This document shows positions 26,352-34,736 of a stretch of DNA of 64,000 nucleotides, in pieces; the first letter of the stretch is position 1, and the number at the start of each line of letters is the position of its first letter. The notes below the pieces were generated by a model, which did no database searches, was not told where the DNA came from, and saw only the letters and a program-made list of their open reading frames with translations. The position numbers and the translations under genes were made by a program. Source of the DNA: Promethearchaeota archaeon (GTDB lineage: Archaea > Asgardarchaeota > Lokiarchaeia > Sigynarchaeales > SOKP01); assembly GCA_013375495.1 (NCBI GenBank), contig JABXKC010000004.1, positions 1 to 64,000 on the forward strand. Reading direction: 5' to 3'.

Positions 26352-26717
26352 CTTCTTTGCTTTTGACACATATGAGTCAATTTTTTTTGCTATAACTTCC
26401 AATAGTTCGTTCTTTTCAGCGATATCTTGCTGTAATTGGTCATGTACCAGACCAGCTTGACTTGAGTTAGAAAATTCCTGACGATCTGGAGTTTGATTGC
26501 TATCTCTTATGCGTTCGATGCAAAAACTTAAGAAATTCGAAATATCTTTAACCATACGACCTCTGCTTTGGAGCAATTTTTGTTTTAGTTGTTTAGCTTG
26601 AATTTTTCCTTCCGTAAAATTTCTAATCGTGATCTTCAGTTCATTTAATTCTTCTTCGTCAAACACGATTTTTTCTACAACTTGCTCGAAATCTTCATTT
26701 TCTTGACTTCTAGCCAC
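26337..26717 (-). CDS. Coiled-coil protein, last gene of the HerA/VirB4-like operon
   Basis: A 126-aa, highly charged helical protein (EQVVEKIVFDEEELNELK; EGKIQAKQLKQKLLQSRG) predicted as coiled coil, with no membrane segment. Its GTG start shares one base with the TAG stop of the 1258-aa gene (TAGTG), so translation is directly coupled. It is probably a cytosolic partner of the large membrane protein. The 3' end overlaps the convergent beta-helix gene by 15 nt. No family recognised. Confidence 0.6.
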   Translation of the reverse strand: MARSQENEDFEQVVEKIVFDEEELNELKITIRNFTEGKIQAKQLKQKLLQSRGRMVKDISNFLSFCIERIRDSNQTPDRQEFSNSSQAGLVHDQLQQDIAEKNELLEVIAKKIDSYVSKAKKLNIE

Positions 26718-29700
26718 TAAATCCCCTCCAAATCTCCTTCAATATACGATTTAATTGTGTTGAACAGTTTTGAATAGGATTTGAATACTTCTTTACTCTG
26801 ATGTTCCAGGTTATTCTTCTCTAGAGATATATTATCACACATCGATAGGAAATCTGTCAACTCCGTCTCTAAAAACGGAAATCCTTCTACAGAAGTCATA
26901 AATTTTATAAAATTTTGAATGTCTATGCTAGTTATAGCGTAATTAACGCTATAGTAGCTATTATAAACGTTATATAGAAACTTTCTAAGCAACTTTTTAG
27001 CTATTTTCAACGCTTTTTCGTATTTATGTTGGTCAATGAACTTGTGGATATTGAAAAATTCGTAATACAAAATAGGAGCAAAGTGTTCTGTAATTGCGCG
27101 TTTTAAATTAACAATTTTTAATTTAATAATATTAGTAGTTCCTGTCTGCGTTGGTTTATCCGATTCGAGTTCTATTGGTTCATAAGCTATTGCCGAACTT
27201 TCTCGGGATTCGTAGTAATCTTTTAGAACTTTTTGATAGTGCGGCCCGACCGCAAAAGATGTTTGCATAGATTCCGAACCACTGGCTCTTCGAGGATGAT
27301 TTTCCACTAAATACTGTTGTTTTACCAAGATGCCAAAAATATCGCTGATCATGTCCTTTTCTCTCTTTCTATCTTTAGTAACTTTTAAAATGTAAGGATG
27401 TAGAACTTTCTGAAGCTCTTCCTTCACCTTTTTTTTATACATGTTTCCAACTTTATCTACAACTTGGAGATTGTTTAAAAATTTAATTGTCCCTTCGATT
27501 AAATTGCTGTATCCGGCGAAATCGCTTTCAAATAAAGTAGTTTGCGCTCGCTTCATGATTTTTCGTTCTGTTTTTTCCAAATCGTAGCCTAAGTTTTGCA
27601 TGTAAATTACAATTTCTTCCCAGGCTAGAGGTTTTATACCTCTTAATTCTTCTAAGTCAAATTTAACGGGAAATGTTTGATAAATATCTCCTCTTTTTAA
27701 AACTGCTTCGTCTGGTTTCATGTTTCCAATAAATCTTGCTTGATACCCTTCGTTTCTACTAGTACTGTAGTATCCTACTCCATGAAGGCTTTCTAAATTC
27801 ATTTGACCGTTGAGAACTGCCATATCTCGTTTGTCAGTTGCCCGAAAAGTTACTATATTGCTTAAATAATTAAACACATTCGGGTGTAAATATCTAATTT
27901 GGGAGGCAGAATAGATTGTTCCAAACTTATTTTCAACCAATGGATCGAAAAACTTGTCAATTTTTCCGTATTGAATTCTTTTATCTAGGAAAAATCCATC
28001 GAATATAATATCTACGTGTGGCATTATAATGAATTTTGAAATGTGTGGCTTTCCTGTTCTTAAATAATGAATAAATTTAGAAATTACAACAAACGCGAAG
28101 TAGCATTGTTTATCGTAATCTTTCACTTCCGAAAGGTCTATTATAACCGTTTTATCGTTCGTAATAAACTCATAGGCAAGAGCAGTATCCTGCGAATCTT
28201 GCTGTTGATGATGGATAAAAGACGATTCTTGTGGCGTAAATTCTTTGAAAAAAGAAAGTAAAGTGTCGGTAACCGTTGATTTTTCCCACTCGCGCATTGT
28301 AGTTAAATCTAAAACTAATGTTGAAACATCAATATCCGGATTGCGTAAAATTGTGTTCTTGAAAGTTTCTATAGTTCTTTCGTCTTTTTTAAAACACATA
28401 GCGTATGCATCGAGCATGTAATCCAAATACCCTGGATTGTCAGTGTCGTAAGGAATCCCGGAACGGAGAGGATTTATTAAGAATGTTTTGCCTAACTTAT
28501 GGTAAATGAATTGGTTTTCGTAGACTGTTCCTTTAAAGTAATTCATTACCCTCGACCAGCTCCCAGTAAAGTCGAAAACCACAGAGTTTTGCCCCTTCTT
28601 TACTAATTCTACAACAATTTTTTGAGTTAATAATTCTCTATTCGAAGTTGTTCCATTTGTTAGAAGTAAGTTGTGGAGATGTTCCAATAAAAAACCAGCA
28701 GGAACTTCACTTTCGAGAAATTCTGTATTAATCGTTTTTCCAACTGTTATATAGTTAGTAAGTTGTAAAGGTGTGTTGAATTCTGTAGCCAATTTTGTCT
28801 CAATTCCTTTTTTGAATTGATCAGAAATTGCAGCCAAATATCTTAAGGTTTTTCCTTGGTACAAAACATAACTTAAATGAGTTCCATTTCTTAGAAAAAA
28901 CTTATTTTTCAATGTTTCGAACATAAATCCTGCTTCTAATTTGTTTTTCCTTAGTGATAATATCTCATAGTTCGTAAAAAATTGCTTGAAAGTGTTATGA
29001 AGAACTGTTTTCTGTAATTTTAACTTCTGTTCCATTGTATCGATTAATTCGTAGTTAATATCTGGAGAGTTAAATACTACGCTTGTGGAATAGGTTGCGA
29101 TTATGCTCCAAATTCCAGCACGGGAGCTAAGCCAATTATTACCATCAATAAAGTTATCCGTTCTTGAAAGCAGCATCATTTTTTCCCCTTCTTTTAAATA
29201 TTTAAAACCTTCCTTGTCGAACTGATTAAAAGACAAAGGCTTTAACTGAAAAGTGACTGTAAAAGGCATACCATATCTAATTAACGCCTCGTAAAACTTA
29301 TCTGGAGTGCAATAAGAGGGGGGATAAGTAAAATTAATGTTAAACATCTTCAGACCGCCTATAATACTACCCTCAACTTGATAAAAAATGCTTTCGGGAG
29401 TTTTACTAGATTTGTAGAACTGAACATTTGAAAAAGGATCGACAACCTCTATATCTTTCGATTTAAAAAATTTACCCTTGTTAAATTGGAACAATAATTC
29501 ACGCCACCAAACAGCTATTATGCTTATAAGGATAACAAAACTTAGTAATAAGCGTATTCCTAGGGGTAGATTGAAAATTGAAAGTAATAGATCGAGTGAT
29601 ACTACAATTGAAAGTATGTATATTGCCTTTATTATTGAAATGCTTATTTCTTGGTTAATTGACTTACTTGTTATATTATTTGAGTCGTTTTCTACTACTA

Positions 29701-30493
29701 TTTCTTGTTTTAAAACCGAACTTCGAAAAGCGTTCACTAACTCAGTACCAGTTAATTCTGTTATTCTAAAGTGATGAAAGTTAGAGGCAAATGCGGATTT
29801 TAAAGAAACAGTATACTCTCGAAGATTGTCCACTAACTCTAATAATTTTGATTTGGAAACTCTCCCTTTAACGCAATAAAAAGTACTAAAAAAAATCATC
29901 GTTTCGAAGGAAGAAATTTGATTTTGAGTGTTGCTATCGGTCGCTAACTGAAGTGGTTTCTGGATAATTTGATAGGAGTAGGGTACTTTTACTGCGTGTA
30001 ATCCTTTAATAAATCGGTTTAAATTGGCGTGGACATTTTCAGGAATAACTGTAATTCTAAATGTCCTAATTCCTGTCGTGATTAAATCTTTATGGTTAGT
30101 AAAAAACAATAAGGAAGTGTCGTAATTAGGTTGCCAAAATACGAGTTCTTGAAAAGGTTCAAAATGCCTGAGTTCAAAGAGATGTTTCAAACCGAAGATA
30201 TTTTTATGGAATACCAAAACAAAACTAATTACAACAATTAAAGTAAGGGTAATAGAAAGAGTGAAATTGAAAGTTGCGGATAACAAAAAAGCAAAGTATA
30301 AAAATCCGATGATAGTCAAAGAACCCACCTTAAGAAGCGTTTCTCTTTTATCAACATCCTTATAAGAAGGATTAACCTTCCATACTTTCAAATATGCTTT
30401 TTCTAAGTCATCTCCGTCGCTTTCTTTTCCGGAGTTACTTTTACCTTTCCAATTATTTGATTCTTTTAACAAATTTCCGTAGGATTTTACCAA
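26717..30493 (-). CDS. HerA/VirB4-like membrane protein with degenerate ATPase motifs
   Basis: A 1258-aa protein. The N-terminal half contains two similar modules, each with a pair of membrane helices (about 55-95 and 290-335) followed by a soluble domain (for example VKVPYSYQIIQKPL and GMPFTVTFQLKPL). A HerA/VirB4/TraC-type ATPase core follows: HNLLLTNGTTSNRELL at the Walker A position (609-622), VVFDFTGSW (638-646), KTVIIDLSEV, FIIMPHVDII at the Walker B position (821-830) and TIYSASQIRYL at the sensor/Gln position. The Walker A Lys and the Walker B Asp-Glu are missing, so ATP hydrolysis is unlikely. A long helical tail follows. VirB4/HerA relatives power DNA transfer or DNA-end processing at membranes; this one may be structural. 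Confidence 0.65.
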   Translation of the reverse strand: MVKSYGNLLKESNNWKGKSNSGKESDGDDLEKAYLKVWKVNPSYKDVDKRETLLKVGSLTIIGFLYFAFLLSATFNFTLSITLTLIVVISFVLVFHKNIFGLKHLFELRHFEPFQELVFWQPNYDTSLLFFTNHKDLITTGIRTFRITVIPENVHANLNRFIKGLHAVKVPYSYQIIQKPLQLATDSNTQNQISSFETMIFFSTFYCVKGRVSKSKLLELVDNLREYTVSLKSAFASNFHHFRITELTGTELVNAFRSSVLKQEIVVENDSNNITSKSINQEISISIIKAIYILSIVVSLDLLLSIFNLPLGIRLLLSFVILISIIAVWWRELLFQFNKGKFFKSKDIEVVDPFSNVQFYKSSKTPESIFYQVEGSIIGGLKMFNINFTYPPSYCTPDKFYEALIRYGMPFTVTFQLKPLSFNQFDKEGFKYLKEGEKMMLLSRTDNFIDGNNWLSSRAGIWSIIATYSTSVVFNSPDINYELIDTMEQKLKLQKTVLHNTFKQFFTNYEILSLRKNKLEAGFMFETLKNKFFLRNGTHLSYVLYQGKTLRYLAAISDQFKKGIETKLATEFNTPLQLTNYITVGKTINTEFLESEVPAGFLLEHLHNLLLTNGTTSNRELLTQKIVVELVKKGQNSVVFDFTGSWSRVMNYFKGTVYENQFIYHKLGKTFLINPLRSGIPYDTDNPGYLDYMLDAYAMCFKKDERTIETFKNTILRNPDIDVSTLVLDLTTMREWEKSTVTDTLLSFFKEFTPQESSFIHHQQQDSQDTALAYEFITNDKTVIIDLSEVKDYDKQCYFAFVVISKFIHYLRTGKPHISKFIIMPHVDIIFDGFFLDKRIQYGKIDKFFDPLVENKFGTIYSASQIRYLHPNVFNYLSNIVTFRATDKRDMAVLNGQMNLESLHGVGYYSTSRNEGYQARFIGNMKPDEAVLKRGDIYQTFPVKFDLEELRGIKPLAWEEIVIYMQNLGYDLEKTERKIMKRAQTTLFESDFAGYSNLIEGTIKFLNNLQVVDKVGNMYKKKVKEELQKVLHPYILKVTKDRKREKDMISDIFGILVKQQYLVENHPRRASGSESMQTSFAVGPHYQKVLKDYYESRESSAIAYEPIELESDKPTQTGTTNIIKLKIVNLKRAITEHFAPILYYEFFNIHKFIDQHKYEKALKIAKKLLRKFLYNVYNSYYSVNYAITSIDIQNFIKFMTSVEGFPFLETELTDFLSMCDNISLEKNNLEHQSKEVFKSYSKLFNTIKSYIEGDLEGI

Positions 30494-30501
30494 TCTTTAT
30501 A

Positions 30502-31356
30502 TCACCTCTTACCAAAGTACGTTTTATTTATAAAATACAACACGATAATAGCTCCAAAACAGATGAGCATGTTGTAACTGATGGTTTCTGTTAAGATACC
30601 AAACATAAAAGATTCGACAACAGTTACGATTCCAATCATGGCAAACAAAACGATAAGTCCAAATATTAAAAATTGTCCAATAGTCTCTTTTGATTGCCGG
30701 TAGGATATGTTGTCCTTTAAAGAGCCAGAAATTACTATTTTTCCTTTGGATCGTTGCTCGATGTTTTTCCGTATTGTTTTAAGGTGTAATATCTTCTCGA
30801 ATATTTCTTTATCAAACTCCTTTTCGAGCTGGATTTGAAGAACTTTTTCTTCCTCTTTAAATTTATGAATTAATATCGGGTTAAATGCACTTTCCTTTTT
30901 GTTCCTCGAGTTCTGACCACCGGATAAGAAAGAAAACATTGATATGGATCGATTACGATCCAATATGTCCGAGTTTATGTTCTCGTGAAGGTTGGGAACT
31001 TCTAACTTTCGAAGCTCGTAGTAAATGTCAAATACTTCCTTTATGTAATCTAAACCTAAGTCTCCTTCTTTTTTCAGAAATAACAACTCGATTTGAGAAA
31101 GTACTTCAATTACTTCAGGTTTAAAAACATTTATTCTAAAATTTAAGGAAAAAATTTTGTTTACGAGTTCCATGTACTCAAAAATCTTCTCGCCAGCATT
31201 TTTCTCTCTCGGTCTCATTCCAAGTTTAATCCCTATCTCGTCTATTGCATTGCTCGTAAGGACAAAACTAACGACTGCTAGTTTTTTATAGTTCTGAGTC
31301 TCTTTACAGAGCTGGATCAACTTTTTTAGTTTTAAATCTAACAGTTGTTCTTTCAT
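30502..31356 (-). CDS. Helical protein with two C-terminal membrane helices
   Basis: A 284-aa protein: a long alpha-helical cytosolic region (about 1-205, HEPN-like in appearance, with LIQLCKETQNYKKLAVVSF and ERSKG-type basic segments) and two C-terminal membrane helices (about 220-242 and 253-275). The ATG overlaps the stop of the upstream membrane protein gene by 4 nt, and the 1258-aa gene starts 8 nt after its stop. It is thus the second gene of a tightly packed operon and a likely subunit of the same membrane complex. No catalytic motif visible. Confidence 0.6.
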   Translation of the reverse strand: MKEQLLDLKLKKLIQLCKETQNYKKLAVVSFVLTSNAIDEIGIKLGMRPREKNAGEKIFEYMELVNKIFSLNFRINVFKPEVIEVLSQIELLFLKKEGDLGLDYIKEVFDIYYELRKLEVPNLHENINSDILDRNRSISMFSFLSGGQNSRNKKESAFNPILIHKFKEEEKVLQIQLEKEFDKEIFEKILHLKTIRKNIEQRSKGKIVISGSLKDNISYRQSKETIGQFLIFGLIVLFAMIGIVTVVESFMFGILTETISYNMLICFGAIIVLYFINKTYFGKR

Positions 31357-32105
31357 TTTCTCCCCCGAGTAGTTAAAAAGTCCTCGTAAATTTTTTCCAC
31401 TTCGCTTTTAGGAACTTCACTTTGGGAGTTGTTAGTCGATTCGAGCTCATACTCTTCTCGGGCTATTAGTTTATCTAAATCTAACTCTTCTCGGACGCTT
31501 TTTAAGTATCGATTAAGCGTATTTTCCGCGCGGGATTGTTCTTTTTCGAAAGTAGTAATGACAGAATGATTGAATAAAGCGTAAGGAAACGTAAATCCGA
31601 AGGATATGAATTGAATAAAATAACCAGGACCAATCGAAAAGTAAAATGTAACCTGTAATTCATAATCGTAGTATAATAAAAATGGATAATAAAGACCGTT
31701 AGGCAATAAGAAAAATAGTGGGAATATTAATACAAAGAAACCAATTAAGGTTACTAAAGATAAGTTAATAAAATTGAATCTCCTTACTTTTAATAGATTA
31801 TCTCCCCGCTCCACATCGTGGAATAGCACTGAGTAGGCAGATAGGAACAATATGATTATAAATACGATTACGATAGCAATGGGCATCGTAGCATTTTTTG
31901 GCTGGTACACTTCGTTGAATAAAGCACCTTCGGAGAATAGAGTGCTCCAGTCGAACAGGGCGTTGTAAACCCAATACACTACGGTTTCACCAGAAACTTC
32001 ACTAATCCCTTGAAGATAATACCAATCTAAAAATACGGAAGCAAACCCTAGCAGTAAACCAATTACAAATAATATTTTGTATATTGACTTAAAATTTATC
32101 GACAT
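31353..32105 (-). CDS. Four-TM membrane protein, first gene of the HerA/VirB4-like operon
   Basis: A 250-aa protein with four hydrophobic helices (about 9-33, 75-97, 112-138, 158-180). Extracellular Tyr-rich loops (LPNGLYYPFLLYYDYELQ) and a charged cytosolic C-terminal tail with LDLDKLIAREEYELEST follow. It overlaps the next gene by 4 nt. A strong BRE/TATA promoter (32157-32172) and a palindrome (32128-32139) lie upstream. It could form the membrane channel or platform with the 284-aa and 1258-aa proteins, by analogy with small multi-TM partners of archaeal DNA-exchange ATPases. This analogy is inferred from size and topology only. Confidence 0.6.
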   Translation of the reverse strand: MSINFKSIYKILFVIGLLLGFASVFLDWYYLQGISEVSGETVVYWVYNALFDWSTLFSEGALFNEVYQPKNATMPIAIVIVFIIILFLSAYSVLFHDVERGDNLLKVRRFNFINLSLVTLIGFFVLIFPLFFLLPNGLYYPFLLYYDYELQVTFYFSIGPGYFIQFISFGFTFPYALFNHSVITTFEKEQSRAENTLNRYLKSVREELDLDKLIAREEYELESTNNSQSEVPKSEVEKIYEDFLTTRGRK

Positions 32106-32127
32106 TTTAAACTAAACTCTGATAATT

Positions 32128-32139
32128 CCTATATATAGG
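32128..32139. promoter_or_regulatory. 12-bp perfect palindrome at the operon start
   Basis: CCTATATATAGG is a perfect palindrome lying between the TATA box and the ATG at 32105, about where transcription should begin. It could be an operator for a dimeric repressor, or simply an AT-rich coincidence flanked by CC/GG. Confidence 0.35.
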
Positions 32140-32156
32140 CTATAAGAGTTTACGAG

Positions 32157-32172
32157 TATTTAAAGGAAAAAA
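32157..32172 (-). promoter_or_regulatory. BRE/TATA promoter of the HerA/VirB4-like operon
   Basis: Minus-strand sequence TTTTTTCCTTTAAATA, the window's most typical composite promoter, lies about 52 nt upstream of the ATG at 32105. A plus-strand TATA (ATTTAAATAA near 32187) for the divergent gene sits only 15 nt away, so this 112-nt region is a bidirectional promoter. Confidence 0.7.
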
Positions 32173-32217
32173 TTCAAAAAAAACATTTAAATAATCCAAT
32201 CTCTACTCACTATTATA

Positions 32218-32565
32218 ATGGAAATAATTTATGTATTAATCATTGGCATCGTCTTGTGCGTGCTTGGCATTTTAATGAGAGTAGGGTGGCTAAACTTTTT
32301 GATTGACAGATATGAAGGATTTCAAAAAGTAATCCGTAGAAAGAAGTTCAGCGTTGATAGAGAAGGAGTGTCGAAATTTTATACGGGTTTATTTTTTGTT
32401 TTAGGGGCCTCCTTATTGATTGTAGCGATTATTGGATTTATAACTCTCGATAGTTATAAATTAATTTCAATTTGGATATATTTAGCTATTATCGCGATTG
32501 GAATTACTGGAATCTTATACCTAAATTTAAGCAATCGATTTATAAAACCTCTTGAAACTAGCTAA
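32218..32565 (+). CDS. Small three-TM membrane protein (DUF3784-like in layout)
   Basis: A 115-aa protein with three hydrophobic helices (about 1-24, 58-80, 87-107) and a basic loop after the first (GFQKVIRRKKFSVDREGVSK). This layout resembles DUF3784-type membrane proteins, but I cannot confirm it. Its TATA box lies about 26 nt upstream of the ATG, so it is probably leaderless. It is inserted, on the opposite strand, between the HhH-membrane gene and the HerA/VirB4-like operon. Confidence 0.55.
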   Translation: MEIIYVLIIGIVLCVLGILMRVGWLNFLIDRYEGFQKVIRRKKFSVDREGVSKFYTGLFFVLGASLLIVAIIGFITLDSYKLISIWIYLAIIAIGITGILYLNLSNRFIKPLETS

Positions 32566-32584
32566 CCTATGTGTTAGATGTTAC

Positions 32585-32596
32585 TTTTTTTTTTTT
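32585..32596 (+). terminator. T12 terminator between convergent genes
   Basis: Twelve consecutive T follow the small membrane protein gene by about 20 nt and touch the 3' end of the minus-strand gene at 32595. It should terminate the plus-strand transcript. Confidence 0.5.
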
Positions 32597-34466
32597 AATC
32601 TTCTAAAAACGAGAGATATTTATTACTATACTCCATCTTTTGGATTGAATCTTCTTCACCCTTTTCTTCAACTAGTTCGGGTAAAGTTATAGAATTTACT
32701 TTAATTTCCTTCGTGTGAACGCTATTTAGGATGGTATCCTTTTCGTTCTGCTCTAAAACTTTGAAATTCCTATCTTTTCCGAAACATTCATATCCAAATT
32801 GAGTCAAATAGTCTGGCGTAAACTGATCTTTAAACTCTAACAAATCTATTTCGCTAAATTCTAAGTTTTGCATGTAATAAGGAGTTTCAAATTCTATGGC
32901 AAGCTCCTTCTTAGTTTTGAAAAACTTGAAATATAAGTAAACTAATATTGAAAGATAAATCCCTACGATAGCAAACCCTATGCTGTTAAACAATCTTAAA
33001 AGGTAGAAAAATTCGGCGAAATAAATAACAGCTAACGCTATTGCGTATCCCACTAATGGAGTCGAAGCAATCCGCACATTTTTTATAAATTTTTCCTCAG
33101 TTTTCTGATAATTCTTAATTGTATTCGGACTTTTTACGCGAGATTCTATTAATCTGTATTTTTCTTCTACGAAACTTAATAGTTGGGATAAATCGGGTTG
33201 ATGAATAACGTGAATATTGGTGTTTCTCTGATATGGAAAAGAAATTGATTTTTCCATACATCTCGGTGGTGTTTTACAGAGCATTATTGGTTCGATTAAC
33301 ACCTTATATTGAGTTTGACCAGATTTGAAATAAAGCTTCTTGTTCTCTACGCTTTTTTCTAGCGTTAGGCTTACTTGCAAATATTTTTGAAAGAATTCTC
33401 GGAATTTACTGCCGTTAACTATGTCGTCAAACATTAAATCTCTTGTGTATACCAGATTTTTGTGATAAAGTCGTAATCTACTCATAACTTCGGTTTTGTT
33501 AGTATCTAATCTTGAATTATAATCAAATTTAACTTCGTCAACTAACACAGCTCCCTCCAAGTAACAAATTTCAATAGGGATTAAAAAAATATGGTTTACC
33601 CATTTAGAAACATGAACAAGTTTACATCCGATATAATCGATCTTTTCTATAAAAGGATTTAACTTGCTAATTGTGTTTGGAATTATGTAATATTGTAACT
33701 TTTGTAATGATTCTTCAATTTCTATTTTGATTTTTTCTCTCTCATCTCGTATGTTTGACATTTTCCGAATCTTTTCAGCTTCTAAAATCTCGCTTATATC
33801 CGAAACAAAAGTGGTATCTTCACGGGAATCTTCTTCTTCAGGTTTTTCATCCACAAAAGATTCTTCATTGAATTTGATATCGATCTGTTCCTGAGGTTCC
33901 TCGGGTTGTTCCTGGATTTCCTCAACCTTTATGTTAGATTCTTTTGGAAATCTTTCTGAGATAGGGGGATAAGAGGCAGTGAGTCTAGAATAGTTAAATT
34001 TATCATCAAACCATCGTTTTTGAGTTGTTTCGATTGTTTCTTCTTCACCATCGTACTCTTCCTGTGGGAGCTCCTCTTCAACAATCACCTCAGCAACTTC
34101 TAAGGTTTCAGAATTGCTTACTTCAGTTTCTTTTTCATTCTTTACCATTTCAGTAGTTTTTTCTGTTAATTGATTTTGTCTAATAAAAGAATTCTGATCT
34201 GGAAATTTATAAAGATGATTTTTTGCTCCCATAATAAATTTGTGCGCCGTCATAATCTTAATCCCTAGAATTTCAGAAAGTTTATCTAGTGAAATATCCG
34301 CAAGCTGTTTGAAAGTATAAATATTAGCACTATATAACTTTTGAGCCGTTCCGGGACCAATGCCTTTAAGTCTTGTTAGATCCTCACTAACTTGTGGCGA
34401 AAAAACAGATTTGTCCTTAACATTTTTGACCACCAATTTCTGAGAATTTTCAAATACATTTGTCAT
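32595..34466 (-). CDS. Membrane-anchored helix-hairpin-helix protein
   Basis: A 623-aa protein with an unusual architecture. Residues about 27-78 form a helix-hairpin-helix pair (LTRLKGIGPGTAQKL; LSEILGIKIMTAHKFI) of the DNA-binding type. About 100-230 is a long acidic, Glu-rich disordered linker. A domain of unknown fold follows (about 235-450), then two membrane helices (about 473-520) and a cytosolic tail. It could tether DNA or a DNA-processing protein to the membrane. It lies just upstream of the HerA/VirB4-like operon on the same strand and opposite the Hel308-like helicase gene. The TATA box at 34493-34510 is about 27 nt from the ATG, so the mRNA is probably leaderless. Confidence 0.65.
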   Translation of the reverse strand: MTNVFENSQKLVVKNVKDKSVFSPQVSEDLTRLKGIGPGTAQKLYSANIYTFKQLADISLDKLSEILGIKIMTAHKFIMGAKNHLYKFPDQNSFIRQNQLTEKTTEMVKNEKETEVSNSETLEVAEVIVEEELPQEEYDGEEETIETTQKRWFDDKFNYSRLTASYPPISERFPKESNIKVEEIQEQPEEPQEQIDIKFNEESFVDEKPEEEDSREDTTFVSDISEILEAEKIRKMSNIRDEREKIKIEIEESLQKLQYYIIPNTISKLNPFIEKIDYIGCKLVHVSKWVNHIFLIPIEICYLEGAVLVDEVKFDYNSRLDTNKTEVMSRLRLYHKNLVYTRDLMFDDIVNGSKFREFFQKYLQVSLTLEKSVENKKLYFKSGQTQYKVLIEPIMLCKTPPRCMEKSISFPYQRNTNIHVIHQPDLSQLLSFVEEKYRLIESRVKSPNTIKNYQKTEEKFIKNVRIASTPLVGYAIALAVIYFAEFFYLLRLFNSIGFAIVGIYLSILVYLYFKFFKTKKELAIEFETPYYMQNLEFSEIDLLEFKDQFTPDYLTQFGYECFGKDRNFKVLEQNEKDTILNSVHTKEIKVNSITLPELVEEKGEEDSIQKMEYSNKYLSFLED

Positions 34467-34492
34467 AGGTATCTACGATCAAATATATCGCC

Positions 34493-34510
34493 TATATTTA
34501 AACAAAAAAA
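34493..34510 (-). promoter_or_regulatory. Promoter of the membrane-anchored HhH gene
   Basis: On the minus strand TTTTTTTGTTTAAATATA forms a T-tract plus TATA box at leaderless spacing from the ATG at 34466. Confidence 0.6.
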
Positions 34511-34736
34511 TTGAACCGTCAATAGAATTTTTGTTTAAATAAGCTCTACATATTAATTCTTAGATACACCCTAGATTGTTCTTACCAAATTTTAGCCCAA
34601 AATGTCATAAACATCTGACCCCACTGATTCTTATCAAAAGGGCCGCTACTTTGGTATGAACTCTTCTTTTTTTTTCTTTATATTTGAGTGTAGTATAAGG
34701 GAATATAGTATAACTTGGTGATTGTAAATCTCGTTA

